Source: Epichloe hybrida (Eukaryota > Ascomycota > Sordariomycetes > Hypocreales > Clavicipitaceae). Taken from it: a stretch of 64,000 bases of DNA. The notes below the pieces were generated by a model. It was not told the DNA's origin. It did no database searches and worked only from the letters and a program-made list of their open reading frames with translations. Made by a program: the position numbers and the translations under genes. Shown piece by piece: positions 23,272 through 35,342 of the stretch. Every line of letters begins with the position of its first letter. The stretch's first letter is position 1. The stretch covers positions 5,952,001 to 6,016,000 of the forward strand of contig JAFEKR010000001.1 of assembly GCA_019022495.1 (NCBI GenBank), in the 5' to 3' direction.

Positions 23272-26200
23272 ATGGCCGGTGAGTTTTCTACCAACACTAC
23301 GAGGCAGCCTTTCGTGATTGGCAGATTCAAGTACTCCATGTGATACTCGTTGAACCCGTTGTGTAACTTTATACTGACATTACCAATCGTTAGACAGCTC
23401 CAAAAGCTTTAGAGACCAACTTTCTGGTCACCAAAGAGATCAGACCGAACCAGTCGCCCATTCCATCCATACCGATGAGAACAGCACGTCATCAGCGCCC
23501 GTCGAGGATCAAGATGGACTACAAGATGGCATGCTCTTGAGAGATGTACCCAAACGCACGACTTTCTACGATCCAGTCGCGGAACGTCAAATGTCGCAGA
23601 CAGATGCAAAGCTGTTCTATCAGCGCAGCAAAATTGAGACTCGCACTGGCATTGGGGGTCTTCAGGCCCAAATCAGCCCAAAGCAGAGCCCAACGATTGG
23701 ATCTATGTCTCGACCGCTCACGGAATATGGTGCTGACCCTTTGATTCTTGATCATGACGGAGGTATGACTGTTCACTGCTGCCATTGCGTCTTCGGGACA
23801 CTGATCAGGCTAGTAGATGAAATTGATGAATCAAAAGCGCCATCGATCCCGCGTACTTACATTCACGATCACGGGCTTCTTTCAGCCATTGGCGGTTCCA
23901 GACCGGTACATGTTGAAGCCACTGACAGTAAACCTACCACTGCATCTGATGCAACCATTAGCGCATTTCCCAATAATACACTGTTTGATACTGAGCCCCA
24001 TATCACGGCTGAGCTGAGTGCCATATCAAAGAACATACAGAAGATTTTGGATGTCAGACGGAAATATATTGCTTTATCGTCTCAGGGACCTGACGACAAC
24101 CCTAGAGACCAGCGCCATTGGGAAATCTACCCTCCTCCTCCTGAGCCAGCTTGGTCTCAGACACAAGCCGACCATGCTGATTTTCCCGACGCGCCATCAT
24201 CTTTCGGAGCAGCCCAAGTGAAACAGCCGCTATCATTCCGCAGAAGAAAACCGGGCTTCGATGTCGGCGAGGACTTCCATATGGACGACTTGCTTCCGTT
24301 ACCTGGGGAGGACAACATGACTTTTAAACTTGACGAGAGCGGTGTTTATCAAGTCTTCCACGACGGGGAGATGTTGCCCGCCATCAGTGTACCAACCATT
24401 CGAGAATTTTATATGGATCTTGATAAAATACTGACCGTTTCGTCGGATGGGCCTAGTAAAAGCTTTGCGTTCCGGCGCCTCCAGTATTCGGAAGCAAAGT
24501 TCAATTTGTACGTACTCCTTAATGAATACCAGGAGACGGCGGATAGTAAGAAGGTGCCGCATCGGGATTTCTATAATGTGCGCAAAGTGGATACCCACGT
24601 ACACCATTCCGCCTGTATGAATCAAAAGCATTTGCTGCGATTTATCAAGAGCAAGATGAAGAAGCATCCGAACGAAGTGGTGCTTTTCCGAGATGGTAAA
24701 CATCTTACTCTTGCAGAGGTATTTTCCAGCATCAACCTCACAGCCTACGACCTAAGTATTGATACTCTCGACATGCACGTAAGTCAAATGACATCCACCA
24801 TCTCGAATCCCTGAATTTAGGAGGAGTGCCAGTTCTAACACCAATAGGCCCACACCGACTCGTTCCATCGCTTTGACAAGTTTAACCTTAAATATAACCC
24901 GATTGGCGAGTCCCGTTTGAGAACCATCTTCTTGAAGACTGATAACTTTATACATGGACGTTACTTGGCAGAGATTACCAAGGAAGTCATTTCCGATTTG
25001 GAATCAAGTAAATATCAAATGGTGGAATGGCGTATCTCAATCTACGGAAAGTCCATTGATGAATGGGATAAACTAGCAGCGTGGGTTGTGGACAACAAAT
25101 TGTTCTCTCATAACGTGCGATGGCTCGTTCAGATTCCTCGCCTATATGACGTCTACAAAGCGAGCAGTCTCATGGATACGTTCGAGCAGATTGTCAAAAA
25201 TATTTTCCAACCGCTTTTCGAGGTGACGAAAGACCCGTCGAGCCATCCGAAGTTACACATCTTCCTACAAAGAGTGATAGGGTTCGACAGCGTTGATGAC
25301 GAGAGCAAGGTAGAGCGCCGGCTTTTCAAAAAGTTCCCTGTACCAAAAGTTTGGGATTCCAAGCAAAATCCTCCCTATAGCTATTGGATCTACTACCTCT
25401 TTGCTAACATGGCCTCTCTGAATTATTGGCGGAAGAAGCGCGGTTTCAATACTTTAGCAATGCGACCACACTGCGGAGAGGCTGGGGATAGTGAGCACCT
25501 GGCCGTGGCTCTACTTTGCTGTCACAGTATAAGCCACGGGCTCCTGCTCCGTAAGGTTCCTTTACTTCAGTACGCCTTCTACTTGGAGCAGATAGGAATT
25601 GCAATGTCGCCTCTGAGCAATAACGCACTATTTCTGGCTTACGAAAGAAATCCTTTCCATCAGTACTTTAAACGCGGGCTGAATGTATCTTTATCAACGG
25701 ATGACCCACTGCAGTTTGCTTTTACAAAGGAACCGCTCATAGAGGAGTATGCTGTGGCCGCACAGATCTACAAGCTTAGTCCCGTGGACATGTGTGAGCT
25801 AGCCAAAAATTCAGTAAAGCAAAGTGGCTACGAGGCATCCATCAAAAGAATGTGGCTAGGGTCAAATTTCGACAAACCAGGAAGGGGGGGGAACATGATG
25901 GTTAAGACCAACGTTCCTGATCGTCGAGAGGAATTTAGATCCCACACCCTGCTCCAGGAGCGCGATGTGTCAGTTTACTCAGCGCCGTAACACGTTCCAA
26001 ATACATGACACTAATCATGAAAATTGCTAGCTTACGGCGCTATGTCGCTTACGATGCAAGCAACGAGGCCAACTTTGCAGCGATATCCGCTGAGGCATCG
26101 ACAACAACAACTGCTGCTCTGAGAACTACTGATTCTGGTCTCTCTCAAGGTCCAAGACGGGATTATGGAGACAAAACTCTGGATCCTCAAATCAAGGCTT

Positions 26201-26421
26201 CTGGCATCAGCTTGAAACCTGCACGTAATGGAGAGACTACTATGGATACAGCAGCGCCGTCGGATGCCATGGCAGACCTGCACTTATCTGGGAGTGATCC
26301 CAGACTATTCCCAGGCATATTCACCAGAGAACATCGATCGGGAAGTCTACGGAACTTACATCAAGGCGACGAATGGGCTGTTGATTCTTCTGAGCCTCCT
26401 GGGGATGAGGATGACGACTGA
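23272..26421 (+). CDS. AMD1: AMP deaminase
   Basis: Exons are 23272-23278, 23394-24778, 24848-25968 and 26031-26421 (967 aa). The enzyme hydrolyses AMP to IMP and ammonia and controls the adenylate/guanylate balance in the cytosol. The zinc-binding His-x-His lies at about residues 404-406 (Val-Asp-Thr-His-Val-His-His). His-Cys-Gly-Glu-Ala-Gly-Asp begins at 672, and Ser-Thr-Asp-Asp-Pro-Leu-Gln near 747-753 provides the catalytic aspartates. The long N-terminus is typical of eukaryotic regulatory extensions. The first coding exon is only 7 nt (ATG GCC G), ending at a GTGAGT donor. It is supported because the frame then runs unbroken into the enzyme. The last intron uses GTCAGT with a CTAAT branch. 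The 130-residue tail is low complexity and acidic at the end (Gly-Asp-Glu-Asp-Asp-Asp). Confidence 0.95.
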
Positions 26422-27086
26422 AAAGGAAAGCTTGTCCTAAGCTAGACCGTTTTAGAAGCGACAACCCGGAGAAAATTTTAGACTGTATCGGCATTGTGCT
26501 CTAGGGTCTCTTTGTTACCAACCAGGGTAGGACTGGGCACACGTTCCATTGTTCCAGTAATGCGCTTCTTCCATTTTGAGATACTATCGTATTCTCTGTC
26601 CTGCCTGCTAGCAATAATCTGGCAGACGTCTTAAACTGCTAACCGATTGCGACCACGGGTTTAGATAGGTAGTAATAGCAGTAAGTTGGGCATTATAAAT
26701 AGATTTGCCCGGCACAATTAGGCTCGACGCAACAGAATACAAGAGTAACACATGATCTCTGATTTACACGCCAGCATAGCCACCAGGATAACTTGTCTGG
26801 CCTTAAGAGAGAATTTTCACAGATTGGCATTGAGAGGTTTGCAAAGTTGTGAATGGCACGTGGATCGAGAAAATGAGTGCTTTGAGAGTAGTCATACAAT
26901 ATCGCTTCGGCCTGGGATTCTTTGCGAGCCTACGGCATGTCATTTTATCGCTACGTACGTTCGGGAATACTACACACTATTAATATATGAGTGGCCCTAT
27001 CACGTAGTGGGTACAGCGCCGGTGAGCAAGAAAACACAGCTCCGAATAGCAACGCTCTTAATATATCTGTAAAATAAGATGGCATA
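26422..27086. other. Intergenic, no gene seen
   Basis: This is the AMP deaminase 3' flank. A 106-codon open frame at 26752-27072 lacks codon bias or family resemblance, runs to the MITE edge and is not called. Confidence 0.55.
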
Positions 27087-27369
27087 CAATACACCCCCTG
27101 AATTATTTTACAAATCTACATGCCCCAGTTATTCGTTCCTCTCTAATAGCGTAAGTGCACTGTAGCCCCTATATTATTTTAGAGAGCTATAAGGGAAATA
27201 TATAAGGTATAAAGCGCTATAAAAAGATATAGTACTCTTTATGTAAATTATTTACAATTTAAGGTACTTAATAGTCCTAGCCCCTATCTCCTTTATTTTC
27301 TAGATAACATCTGATTGGCCTAATTACCCCTATTATGTAGATTTGTAAAATAATTCAGGGGGTGTATTG
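27087..27369. mobile_element. MITE with 35-bp inverted repeats and TA duplication (Tc1/mariner-like)
   Basis: The 35-bp ends are perfect inverted repeats (outermost CAATACACCCCCTGAATTAT), flanked by TA at 27085-27086 and 27370-27371. The 283-bp element has no coding capacity. It is AT-rich but not heavily RIP-marked, and lies between the AMP deaminase and SLA1 genes, about 280 bp before the SLA1 start. Superfamily assignment rests only on the TA duplication and size. Confidence 0.92.
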
Positions 27370-27645
27370 TACGCAAGACTATTATTGGAATGACGAGTGG
27401 GCCACACAGAAACACCCCCGGGCTCTCTATGTCAGATTACCTAAACACAGCCCAACGTCGTCGTCACTGTAGAACATTCGCTTTCTTCCTGTGCCTTTCT
27501 GCTGCGCTGCCGTAACTTCCTCTTCCTCGCAGCCACACTGCATTTGCACCCAACAGCCGGTGCGCTATAACTGAAAGCTACCCTAGGAGTCGCTGAGTGA
27601 TCCATAGTGGTTTTTTGGCTACACTATCCCACGGACCCTGTCGAT

Positions 27646-30600
27646 ATGGGTTTCCTAGGGGTGTGTGTCGCAGCTTACGACTACGAGCCACGAGCAGAAG
27701 GCGAGCTAGCTATCGCTGAAGGCGACGTACTCTATGTCCTGGAGAAAGGCGATGATGATGGGTGGTGGAAAGCCAAAAAAAAGGCTGGAGCGGAAGATGA
27801 AGATGAGCCTGTCGGCTTGGTGCCAAACAATTATGTCGAGGAGGTATGTCCGTATCGACCGGGGTTTTTTTGCGTCTATCCTTGTACTTATTCCATGCTC
27901 TCAATTTTAGGCCCCAATCGTGAACCATGCGCGTGCGATCTACGAGTACACTCGTCAAACAGATGAAGAGCTCTCATTTCCCGAGGAGGTCGTTCTACAG
28001 GTCTATGACACGTCAGACCCTGACTGGATACTTGTTGGACTTGATGGCGAATACGGATTTGTTCCTGCTAACTACATTGACCTGGACGAGGCAGCCAGAT
28101 CTCAAGATTCAGTTACAGCTACTCCTCCCGCATTACCCGTACGCCCACAGTCCGTGGTTGCCCCAGATGTTTTGCGGAAAAAGTCAGTGTCATCTCCATC
28201 GACTCATGTCGCCGCCCGAGCAGGTACTCTGCATGATAATAGTCCAAGAACGTCAGTGGAGGCCTCGTCCCCATCATCTCCCTCTCAAGCTGTGAGACCG
28301 CGCACAGAAAGTAGCGAGCCGCCGGGATCCGACAATGATCACGACAATGAACCCCAATCCCCGGCACTACCAAATCGATCCCGACCGAAAGTCTTAGCTC
28401 GCAAGACGCCTGAACATACGAGAGAGCCGTCAAAGTTGGACGAAGCGCTCCGAACACCAGGGGGGTTCCATATGTACAATATTAATGAGATGGTCTCGGT
28501 CATGGGAAAGCGGAAGAAGATGCCAACCACGCTAGGTATCAATCTAGGCACGGGCACAATACTCATCGCACCTGAACTCGCAGAAGATGAACCCCCACAA
28601 GAATGGACTGCCGACAAGATGACTCACTATTCTAGGGAGGGCAAACATGTATTCATGGAGCTCGTTCGTCCTAGTAAAAGTATTGATTTCCACGCAGGCG
28701 CCAAGGACACTGCCGAGGAAATTGTTGCAGCCCTCGGAGAACTAGCTGGTGCAGCTCGTGCAGAAGGCTTGCGTGAGGTCATTTTGGCTGGATCGCAACG
28801 ACGTCAACGGAAAGGCCAAGTTCTGTATGACTTCATGGCTCAAGGAGACGATGAAGTTACTGTGGCGGCTGGTGACGAGGTTTTGGTTATAGATGATTCC
28901 AAGAGCGAAGAATGGTGGCAGGTTAAGAGACTGAAAAACGGTAAAGAAGGTGTAGTACCGAGCAGCTATGTCGAAATAACCGGTACTGTCACGCCTTCCA
29001 TTTCTGAAATCCATGGGGCGGATCTTGCAAAAGGAACTGTTGAGCAAAACCGGCTCGACGAGATAAGATTGACAAAGGAGGCTATTAAGGCAAGCAAAGA
29101 GCCTCATCAGGTAGGGCCTGGAGCTTTACATCCTGAAAGAGGTAGCAGTCTCGTGGCTGGAGAACAAAGTAATAATTCGAGGCAACAGCGAGGCAAGCGC
29201 GAGAACGTACGCAGCGATAGGGGAGGTTATGTTAAGCCAAAGTCAAGTATGTACGAACATTTTGCTTGATTTAACGTGAAAATCCGGTCACGGGTTGGCT
29301 AACGATACGGGCTCAGAGCCTGATTCGACGAAGGTGAGGACTTGGACTGATCGATCCGGCTCGTTCAGTGTCGATGCACAGTTTTTGGGCCTCAAAGACA
29401 GCAAGATTCATTTGCATAAGATGAATGGTGTCAAGATTGCCGTTCCAATCGCGAAAATGTCACAAGATGATTTAGAGTATGTCGAACAGATGACTGGCAT
29501 TTCCTTGGACGACGACAAGCCGTTGGCGGATGTCAAAAGAGCAAAGTCATCAGAAAAACGAGGTGTTGAAACAGGCGCATCTGTCAGCAAGAACGTCAAG
29601 CCAGAGTATGATTGGTTTCAATTTTTCCTGTCTTGCGATGTCCCTGTCGGCCTTTGCGAACGATACGCTCAGGCTTTCACCAAGGACTCTATGGATGAGA
29701 GCGTTCTTCCAGACGTCAACGCTACTATTCTACGGACGCTAGGCTTCCGGGAGGGCGATATTATTAAAGTCATGCGTACTTTAGATATCAAATTCGGTCG
29801 TGAGCGCAGCTACCAGGATTCCGATCACAAATCAGGTGGACTCTTCTCCGGTCCAGGTGGAGCGCTCCGAAACAACACCAGGAAAGGAAGGCCAGCGCCA
29901 GCGGTTCAAACAAGGGACGTAGTTGATGCGGCTGCTTTTGCGAATCCTGAGACTGGCACGTTGAGCAACCGCAACCCTACTGCCTCGACTACTGGTAGTC
30001 CCTCTACAGCTGAAAAGCAAAAGGCAGGCTTTGATGATGATGCATGGGATGTGAAGTCGGATAACAATACGGCAAGCCAGCAAACAGACTCGGCACTTGC
30101 AGTGCCAACCCCAGCTTCGCGAGCTAAAATCACACCTGCTTTGACGGGATCCATGAAAGATCTATCATTATTAACAGAGCCACTTCAACCAAGCAACACC
30201 GAGTCATCGGCGACAACTGCCTCGACCCGCCAAACTGAGCAACAAGAAAAGCCCTCTTTGCAACAACCTACTGGCGCTACACCCTCCTTCTTTTCGGCAC
30301 TGTCCAACTCCACACAACCACAACCAGCATCACTTTCTTTAGATGCCCTTGGATCTGCCTCTTCCCCGACGTCTCTTCCCAGACAACGTCCATTACCACC
30401 TTCAGTATCACCGACACAAGGATCGCTGGTGCCGCCGCCGCAACGGCCTATCTCAACGCCACAATTGACGCAGCCATCCATCTTCGTCGCGCCATACTTG
30501 GCTGGTCAAGTGACCGGCGCGATACAAGGACAAGTCGCTCCTTCAGGACAGAGTCTTAATGACATTGCTCAAGCCAGGTTGCGGCAACAATTCACTACGC

Positions 30601-31150
30601 AATATCAACAGCTACAGCCTGCCATGACAGGGTACGTCGGCCTTCAACCTCAGAGCATGGCATCTTTCACACCCGGCGTCCCAGGTCAGCAGCAGATCTT
30701 ACATCCAATGATGACGGGGGCCTCAGGGGTCAGTCCCTTCGGAGACGGAAATCGCTCCAGTCAAATTTCACCAATTCAATCTCAGCCGACGGGATACCAG
30801 ACTCAATTCCCATCCTCCATGCCAATATATTCCCAAGCTGCTGCTAATGGCAGCAACATGAACAACTTTTTACCCTTAGCTTTAGAGCCGCAGCGCACTG
30901 GCTTTCCCAACCAACAACTGCAGCAGACCGGTGTCAGCAATGGTTTCGCACAACCGCTTCAGCCCCAAAAAACTGGTCCACCGCCACCAGTCCGCTTTGG
31001 CATTTCGCCAGATACAAGGAAGCTGATGCCTCAGCAAACTGGCCGTCGAGCCAATTTATCACAAGCTAGTAAGCGCCACTCAATCACATACATACCAACG
31101 ATATTATCTGACCATTATATATAGCACCTGAAAATCCATTTGGATTTTGA
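27646..31150 (+). CDS. SLA1: Actin cytoskeleton-regulatory/endocytic adaptor Sla1
   Basis: Exons are 27646-27843, 27911-29246, 29317-31068 and 31125-31150 (1103 aa). Sla1 acts at cortical actin patches, binding Las17/WASP and Pan1-End3 and sorting NPFxD cargo in clathrin endocytosis. Domains in order: SH3-1 (about 5-66), SH3-2 (69-125), SH3-3 (about 365-425), SHD1 (about 513-575, Val-Arg-Thr-Trp-Thr-Asp), SHD2 SAM-like domain (about 600-670, Trp-Phe-Gln-Phe-Phe-Leu), then a Gln/Pro/Thr-rich region with repeated Gln-(x)-Thr-Gly motifs that are Pan1/Prk1-type phosphosites in yeast. The final 26-nt exon encodes Pro-Glu-Asn-Pro-Phe-Gly-Phe, a C-terminal NPF motif for EH domains. Splice sites are canonical (GTATGT, GTATGT, GTAAGC). 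The proline-rich linker lies between SH3-2 and SH3-3. Confidence 0.95.
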
Positions 31151-31716
31151 GACGTCCTATGACATATTCCCAATCAGATGTTGAGTGTAACGTGGGCTCG
31201 CCGCGCGGTTATTATTGCCAGTGGCCAGTAGTTGGGTATGGGACATCAGACTACAGCTACACTACACGCCACAGTTAGATTCTTGATTTGCTCTTCGTTG
31301 GGTTTATTGCACATGCCGTTCAAGCACGGTGAAGTAATAAGAACCGTTGATATAATAGCAATATACATATATATATACGATCTAATCGGGCAAAGTCACT
31401 AGCCAAACACACATAATGACGGTATTACGTCGCTTTTCAGTAGTACGAGCGGCATATCCAACAAACAGTCGAGTTCATCGACCTTCTATATAACCATTGA
31501 CAATTCTCGGCCATGATGCTTTTGTCGCTTTACTAAATTGCCACTAAGGCATGTGAACTTTCTAGACTGAGCGATTCCAATCACGACAGTTTATGATGTG
31601 GATGTATTCACATTCATCAAGGCAGTTTGCCGAACCTCTAGGATCGTTGCTATTTGATTGCAATCAGGGAACGGCACTTACAAGGAGAAGCCTGGTAAAC
31701 TATTATTGACAGACTC
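31151..31716. other. Intergenic between convergent genes
   Basis: This is 3' flank of SLA1 (plus) and of the TLC-domain gene (minus). It has an AT-rich TATATATA run near 31363-31376. No gene was seen. Confidence 0.55.
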
Positions 31717-32770
31717 CTATCGGGCCTTACGTCGATGTGCTTTCATTCCAGCGTTGGAGATACCTGAAGCAAGAGACGATGAATCGACTTCAATCTCGGT
31801 ATGTGGCTGCTTCTCCGGCTCGAACCGCTTGCGAACTGCTTTGACCATCATGATGAACCAATAAAAGTTGAGTCCATTGAGTGTAAGATTGCTAGCCAGG
31901 TAAACTATACCAAGCCAGACGGGAACAGTAGAGGCCTCGTTTGCAAACCTCATGGTCGCAGAGTTAAGGGACGCAACCGATGGGTTGTGATCCATAGCCG
32001 CCCAAATGTCGCCAAACACTCTTACTGATTGGCATGTGCCATATACCAAGCGACAGGAAAAAAATGTGAACAAGAGCAAAAAACCGTTGTAAAGTTGCGC
32101 CCGGGAGCCTGTCATGCCGAGTTTGTCCATGAACCAATGAACATTGAGGAAAGGGGTAGAAAGCTCCCACAGAATGAATGTACACCCATAGTAGTTCACA
32201 AATGGTCGCTGTGGGCAAGGTCAATAATAATACACTAGTGTATGGTGATAACATGTCATGTTGGGGTCAGACGGAATGGTATCTTACAAATCCGAACGAA
32301 AATACGAGGAGCGCAGCAACTGCGTGCGCAAATGTACCTATCCCGAAGACGTCGAAGTTCAAGCTGGTGACGACAAAATCCCACACGAAATAGCCTGCAG
32401 CGAGGCCTTGTATCATGCTCATCGCTCCAGTGTATCCCCATATACGTTCTTCCCACGTCATGGCAGCTCGCTCCTTGTCCGTCATCATGACCCAAATGGC
32501 AAGTCCGTTGATAAGCAAACTCTGAATCATGGACACGACGTGTGCATCCCAGTTCAGTCGTCGCTTTTTTGGAAGTTTTGCGTATAATTTTGGTACCAGA
32601 ATTCGTGATACAGTTGGCGATACCGAATAGAATATGACCGAGTAGAATAGCGCACCGAGCAGTACCTGATGTATGTGCAGGGGCAATGTTGGTAAGCCAA
32701 CCCGATCGCACAATGGTTGCGCCAATTGTACAAGCCACGGCATTGGCTTGACAAAGAAGGGGTCTTTCAT
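31717..32770 (-). CDS. TLC (TRAM/LAG1/CLN8)-domain membrane protein
   Basis: Two exons, 32770-32288 and 32208-31717, joined by a 79-nt intron (GTAAGA donor), give 324 aa. About seven hydrophobic helices are visible. The block Leu-Ser-Thr-Pro-Phe-Leu-Asn-Val-His-Trp-Phe is characteristic of TLC-domain proteins of the TMEM56/TLCD4 kind. Members sit in ER or plasma membrane, and several are linked to lipid synthesis or sensing. It lacks an obvious ceramide synthase Lag1p double-His motif, so ceramide synthase activity is not supported. The C-terminus is basic (Arg-Arg-Lys-Ala-Arg). Exact role unknown. Confidence 0.85.
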
Positions 32771-33880
32771 CGTGAGTGTAATGTTGCGGGATTCTTCAAC
32801 GCTTGAGCCTACCCGATGTCTTGTTCTATAGGAGCTGCTGCCAGGAAGTATCAGTAGTCATGTCCCTTCGATAACTTGTGCGGTTGCGGACTGGGTAGCC
32901 GGGTGTGCCTGTTGGATAGAGTCTGGCTAGAAATATCAGAGCCAGGTCTGGACTTTTATGCTGTTGGTGTATCATACCTCCCCGTGGTTATGATGGCTGT
33001 TAGCCTAGCACTCTCGCCTATTGATGCGCAGGCGCTGAAAGTTTTCCATGCGTCAGCTAGTTTGGATTTGTTAGGGTATAAGCACGTGAGGGAGGTCTCA
33101 GGCAGCTGGCACATGCATCTATCTGCTGATGCCGGGACAGACAATCACGCGTCAACTTTAGCTCGACAGTAAACACACTCTACGTAATGCCATTCCGTTT
33201 CACGCATTTCTGCATGTTATATGCCTGTCGTCTCAATCGTCCGCCTTTAAACTCGGTGAATAACTCGTCCTTGTCCTTTTCCCCGCCTCGTGCGTACCGT
33301 CAGCGGGTTACAACTTCATATCCTACCCAATGTGCGCAAGTACACTGCGCCCGGCCCGAGCGTGACACTGAGGTATTATGATTTGGCCAGTGTTCGCCTA
33401 CCGAGTCTCACCACAAATCTTGCCGAGTAGAAACCCAACACAAGCAAATTCAGCTTTGTCACGGGGGCAAAATGTTAAGTCCATTCTTGTCAACGCAGGG
33501 TAGGTAAGTCTGTATAGTCACATTACCTTGAAGAGCCCCCGCACCCGCCAATTGCTACTATTACTGTCACATTAACAACATCAGTTTCACACGCAATAGG
33601 TAATAAACCCCTTGCCGCAACCCACCCTTATTATCAGTCGGCATCGGAATCATCTGGTTACACCACAAAGTCGTGAAATATCAAAGCTGAATCACAATAA
33701 TCTGGAGTCCATGCCAGACTCATCGCATCAGGACACATAAGAGCATCATTGGCCGAAGCCTGACACAAGATATCGCGTTGATCGGGTACACTGGCCAAGG
33801 AGAACATAGCATATGGCCCATGGACAAGAGGGCCAAGAATAAAACGCTCCAACTGCCGCAGTCAGCTTCGCTACACTACA
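32771..33880. other. Divergent promoter region, 1.1 kb
   Basis: It separates the TLC gene (minus) from COG8 (plus). Short open frames here (for example 32876-33172) have no recognised product. No repeat or RNA was seen. Confidence 0.5.
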
Positions 33881-35095
33881 ATGGCGCAGATGTTAGCTGA
33901 GCAACTGCTGGGACCCAGCCAGGCAACCGATGAGACGGTCGTCGCGTATTTGGAGCAGCTTGCCGGTTTGTCGGTGGACGCTGTTCAAAATGCCGAACTG
34001 CAGAATATATCGCGAGACACTCATTCGCTCCTTCTTGACCTTCAAACGCTGTCGAAGAAATCGCATAAGTATGTGGTAGAATCAGCAGCCAGCCATTCGT
34101 CCCTGTGCCAAACTCTACCAAGCCTAGCGAGAAGAGCGGGTGATCTTGCACAAATGGTGCCACGACTTGACATGGAGGCGGAGCTATTTTCAACAGAATT
34201 TAACAAAAACAAAGATAACAACGTCATTTCGGATCGAAAGCGAGCCCTGCGCCTACTACATAACTCAGAACGGCTTGTCGATGTAATGGATATTCCGCCA
34301 CTGTTGATATCAGCCATCAACTCAGACCCCGTCAATTACTCGTCTACCCTCGACCTTTACGCTCACGCGCAACGGTTGGCATCCCTGCATCCATCATCGC
34401 CTCTTATCGCATCAGTCACGAATGAAGCCGATGCCGCAGTTCGACAAATGGCCGCCGATCTAATATCCACACTCAAGGTAGCGAACCTGAAACTCGCCAC
34501 CGGTCTGCGAAGCATAGGGTGGCTGAAGCGCATTGTCCTAGACTTGGTGTCACAGTCTTCCACCGAGGACGCATTGTCTGCAACATTTCTAGTGTGTCGC
34601 CTGAGCACGCTCATTTCCACCCTAGACGCATTGAGTCCACTCAAGGATTTGGCTGATCAGGAGTCGATGCACAATGTTGATCCAAGTCGGGGCTGGGCGG
34701 GAGGTCAACACACTGAAAGGTATCTAAAGCGCTTTATAGAGATTTTCCGTGAGCACAGTTTCGGCATAGTCTCAATGGCGAAGAGCGTCGATGCAAGCTT
34801 TCCGCACCCTAAAGACTTTCTAGCCGATTCCGTTCTTGCCAGCTTCCCACTACACCTCATGGGACTTCTAACAGACACCCTCCAGACCTATCTACCGAAT
34901 CTTGTAGACAAGACTACTAGAGAGAGCATTTTAACACAAGTGCTCTACTGTGCGGGAAGTTTGGGGAGATTAGGTGCCGATTTCGGTGTTCTTTTATCTT
35001 CAGTTGGAATGAGCGAATGGATAGAATTGGTTAAAAAACATCGACTGTTGGCTGGCCGGCTTGAATCTGTAATTGGCGATTACAGAGGGAGATGA
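33881..35095 (+). CDS. COG8: Conserved oligomeric Golgi complex subunit 8 (Dor1 family)
   Basis: A single-exon gene of 404 aa. COG8 is in lobe B of the COG tether, which captures retrograde vesicles at the Golgi and keeps glycosyltransferases in place. The frame shows the helical Dor1-family pattern. An N-terminal stretch holds Val-Glu-Ser-Ala-Ala-Ser-His, followed by leucine-rich helices containing Asp-Leu-Tyr-Ala-His-Ala and a Lys-Leu-Ala-Thr-Gly-Leu-Arg-Ser-Ile-Gly-Trp-Leu segment that aligns with the family's Leu-Arg-Thr-(Ile/Val)-Gly-Trp-Leu. No membrane segment or signal peptide is present. A second ATG lies three codons downstream. The length is short for the human protein but usual for filamentous fungi. 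Confidence 0.88.
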   Translation: MAQMLAEQLLGPSQATDETVVAYLEQLAGLSVDAVQNAELQNISRDTHSLLLDLQTLSKKSHKYVVESAASHSSLCQTLPSLARRAGDLAQMVPRLDMEAELFSTEFNKNKDNNVISDRKRALRLLHNSERLVDVMDIPPLLISAINSDPVNYSSTLDLYAHAQRLASLHPSSPLIASVTNEADAAVRQMAADLISTLKVANLKLATGLRSIGWLKRIVLDLVSQSSTEDALSATFLVCRLSTLISTLDALSPLKDLADQESMHNVDPSRGWAGGQHTERYLKRFIEIFREHSFGIVSMAKSVDASFPHPKDFLADSVLASFPLHLMGLLTDTLQTYLPNLVDKTTRESILTQVLYCAGSLGRLGADFGVLLSSVGMSEWIELVKKHRLLAGRLESVIGDYRGR

Positions 35096-35342
35096 GAGCA
35101 TGTCCCTGACGGTCATCTGCCCGGCGAGACTCCTCGTCAAAGGTGACGTCGGAACGGAATATGCATCAAGCCGGTAGTGCATCTGCTCATTAGTGGATTG
35201 CCAGGTTTGTGGGTCCGTCCCTAGAACGCCAAGGTGCTGGCTGGCGTACGTAGTTGGTTGATTGTACTTAACAGCTTTTGAGATGGCGATGTTTCTATTT
35301 ACTGTCACGGTCCAATCCGACTAGCCTTAAACTTATTTAAAT

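Noticed and set aside
26752..27072. 106-codon plus ORF before the MITE
   Set aside because: No codon bias, family similarity or splice logic.
32876..33172. 98-codon plus ORF
   Set aside because: No recognisable domain, and it lies in a divergent promoter region.
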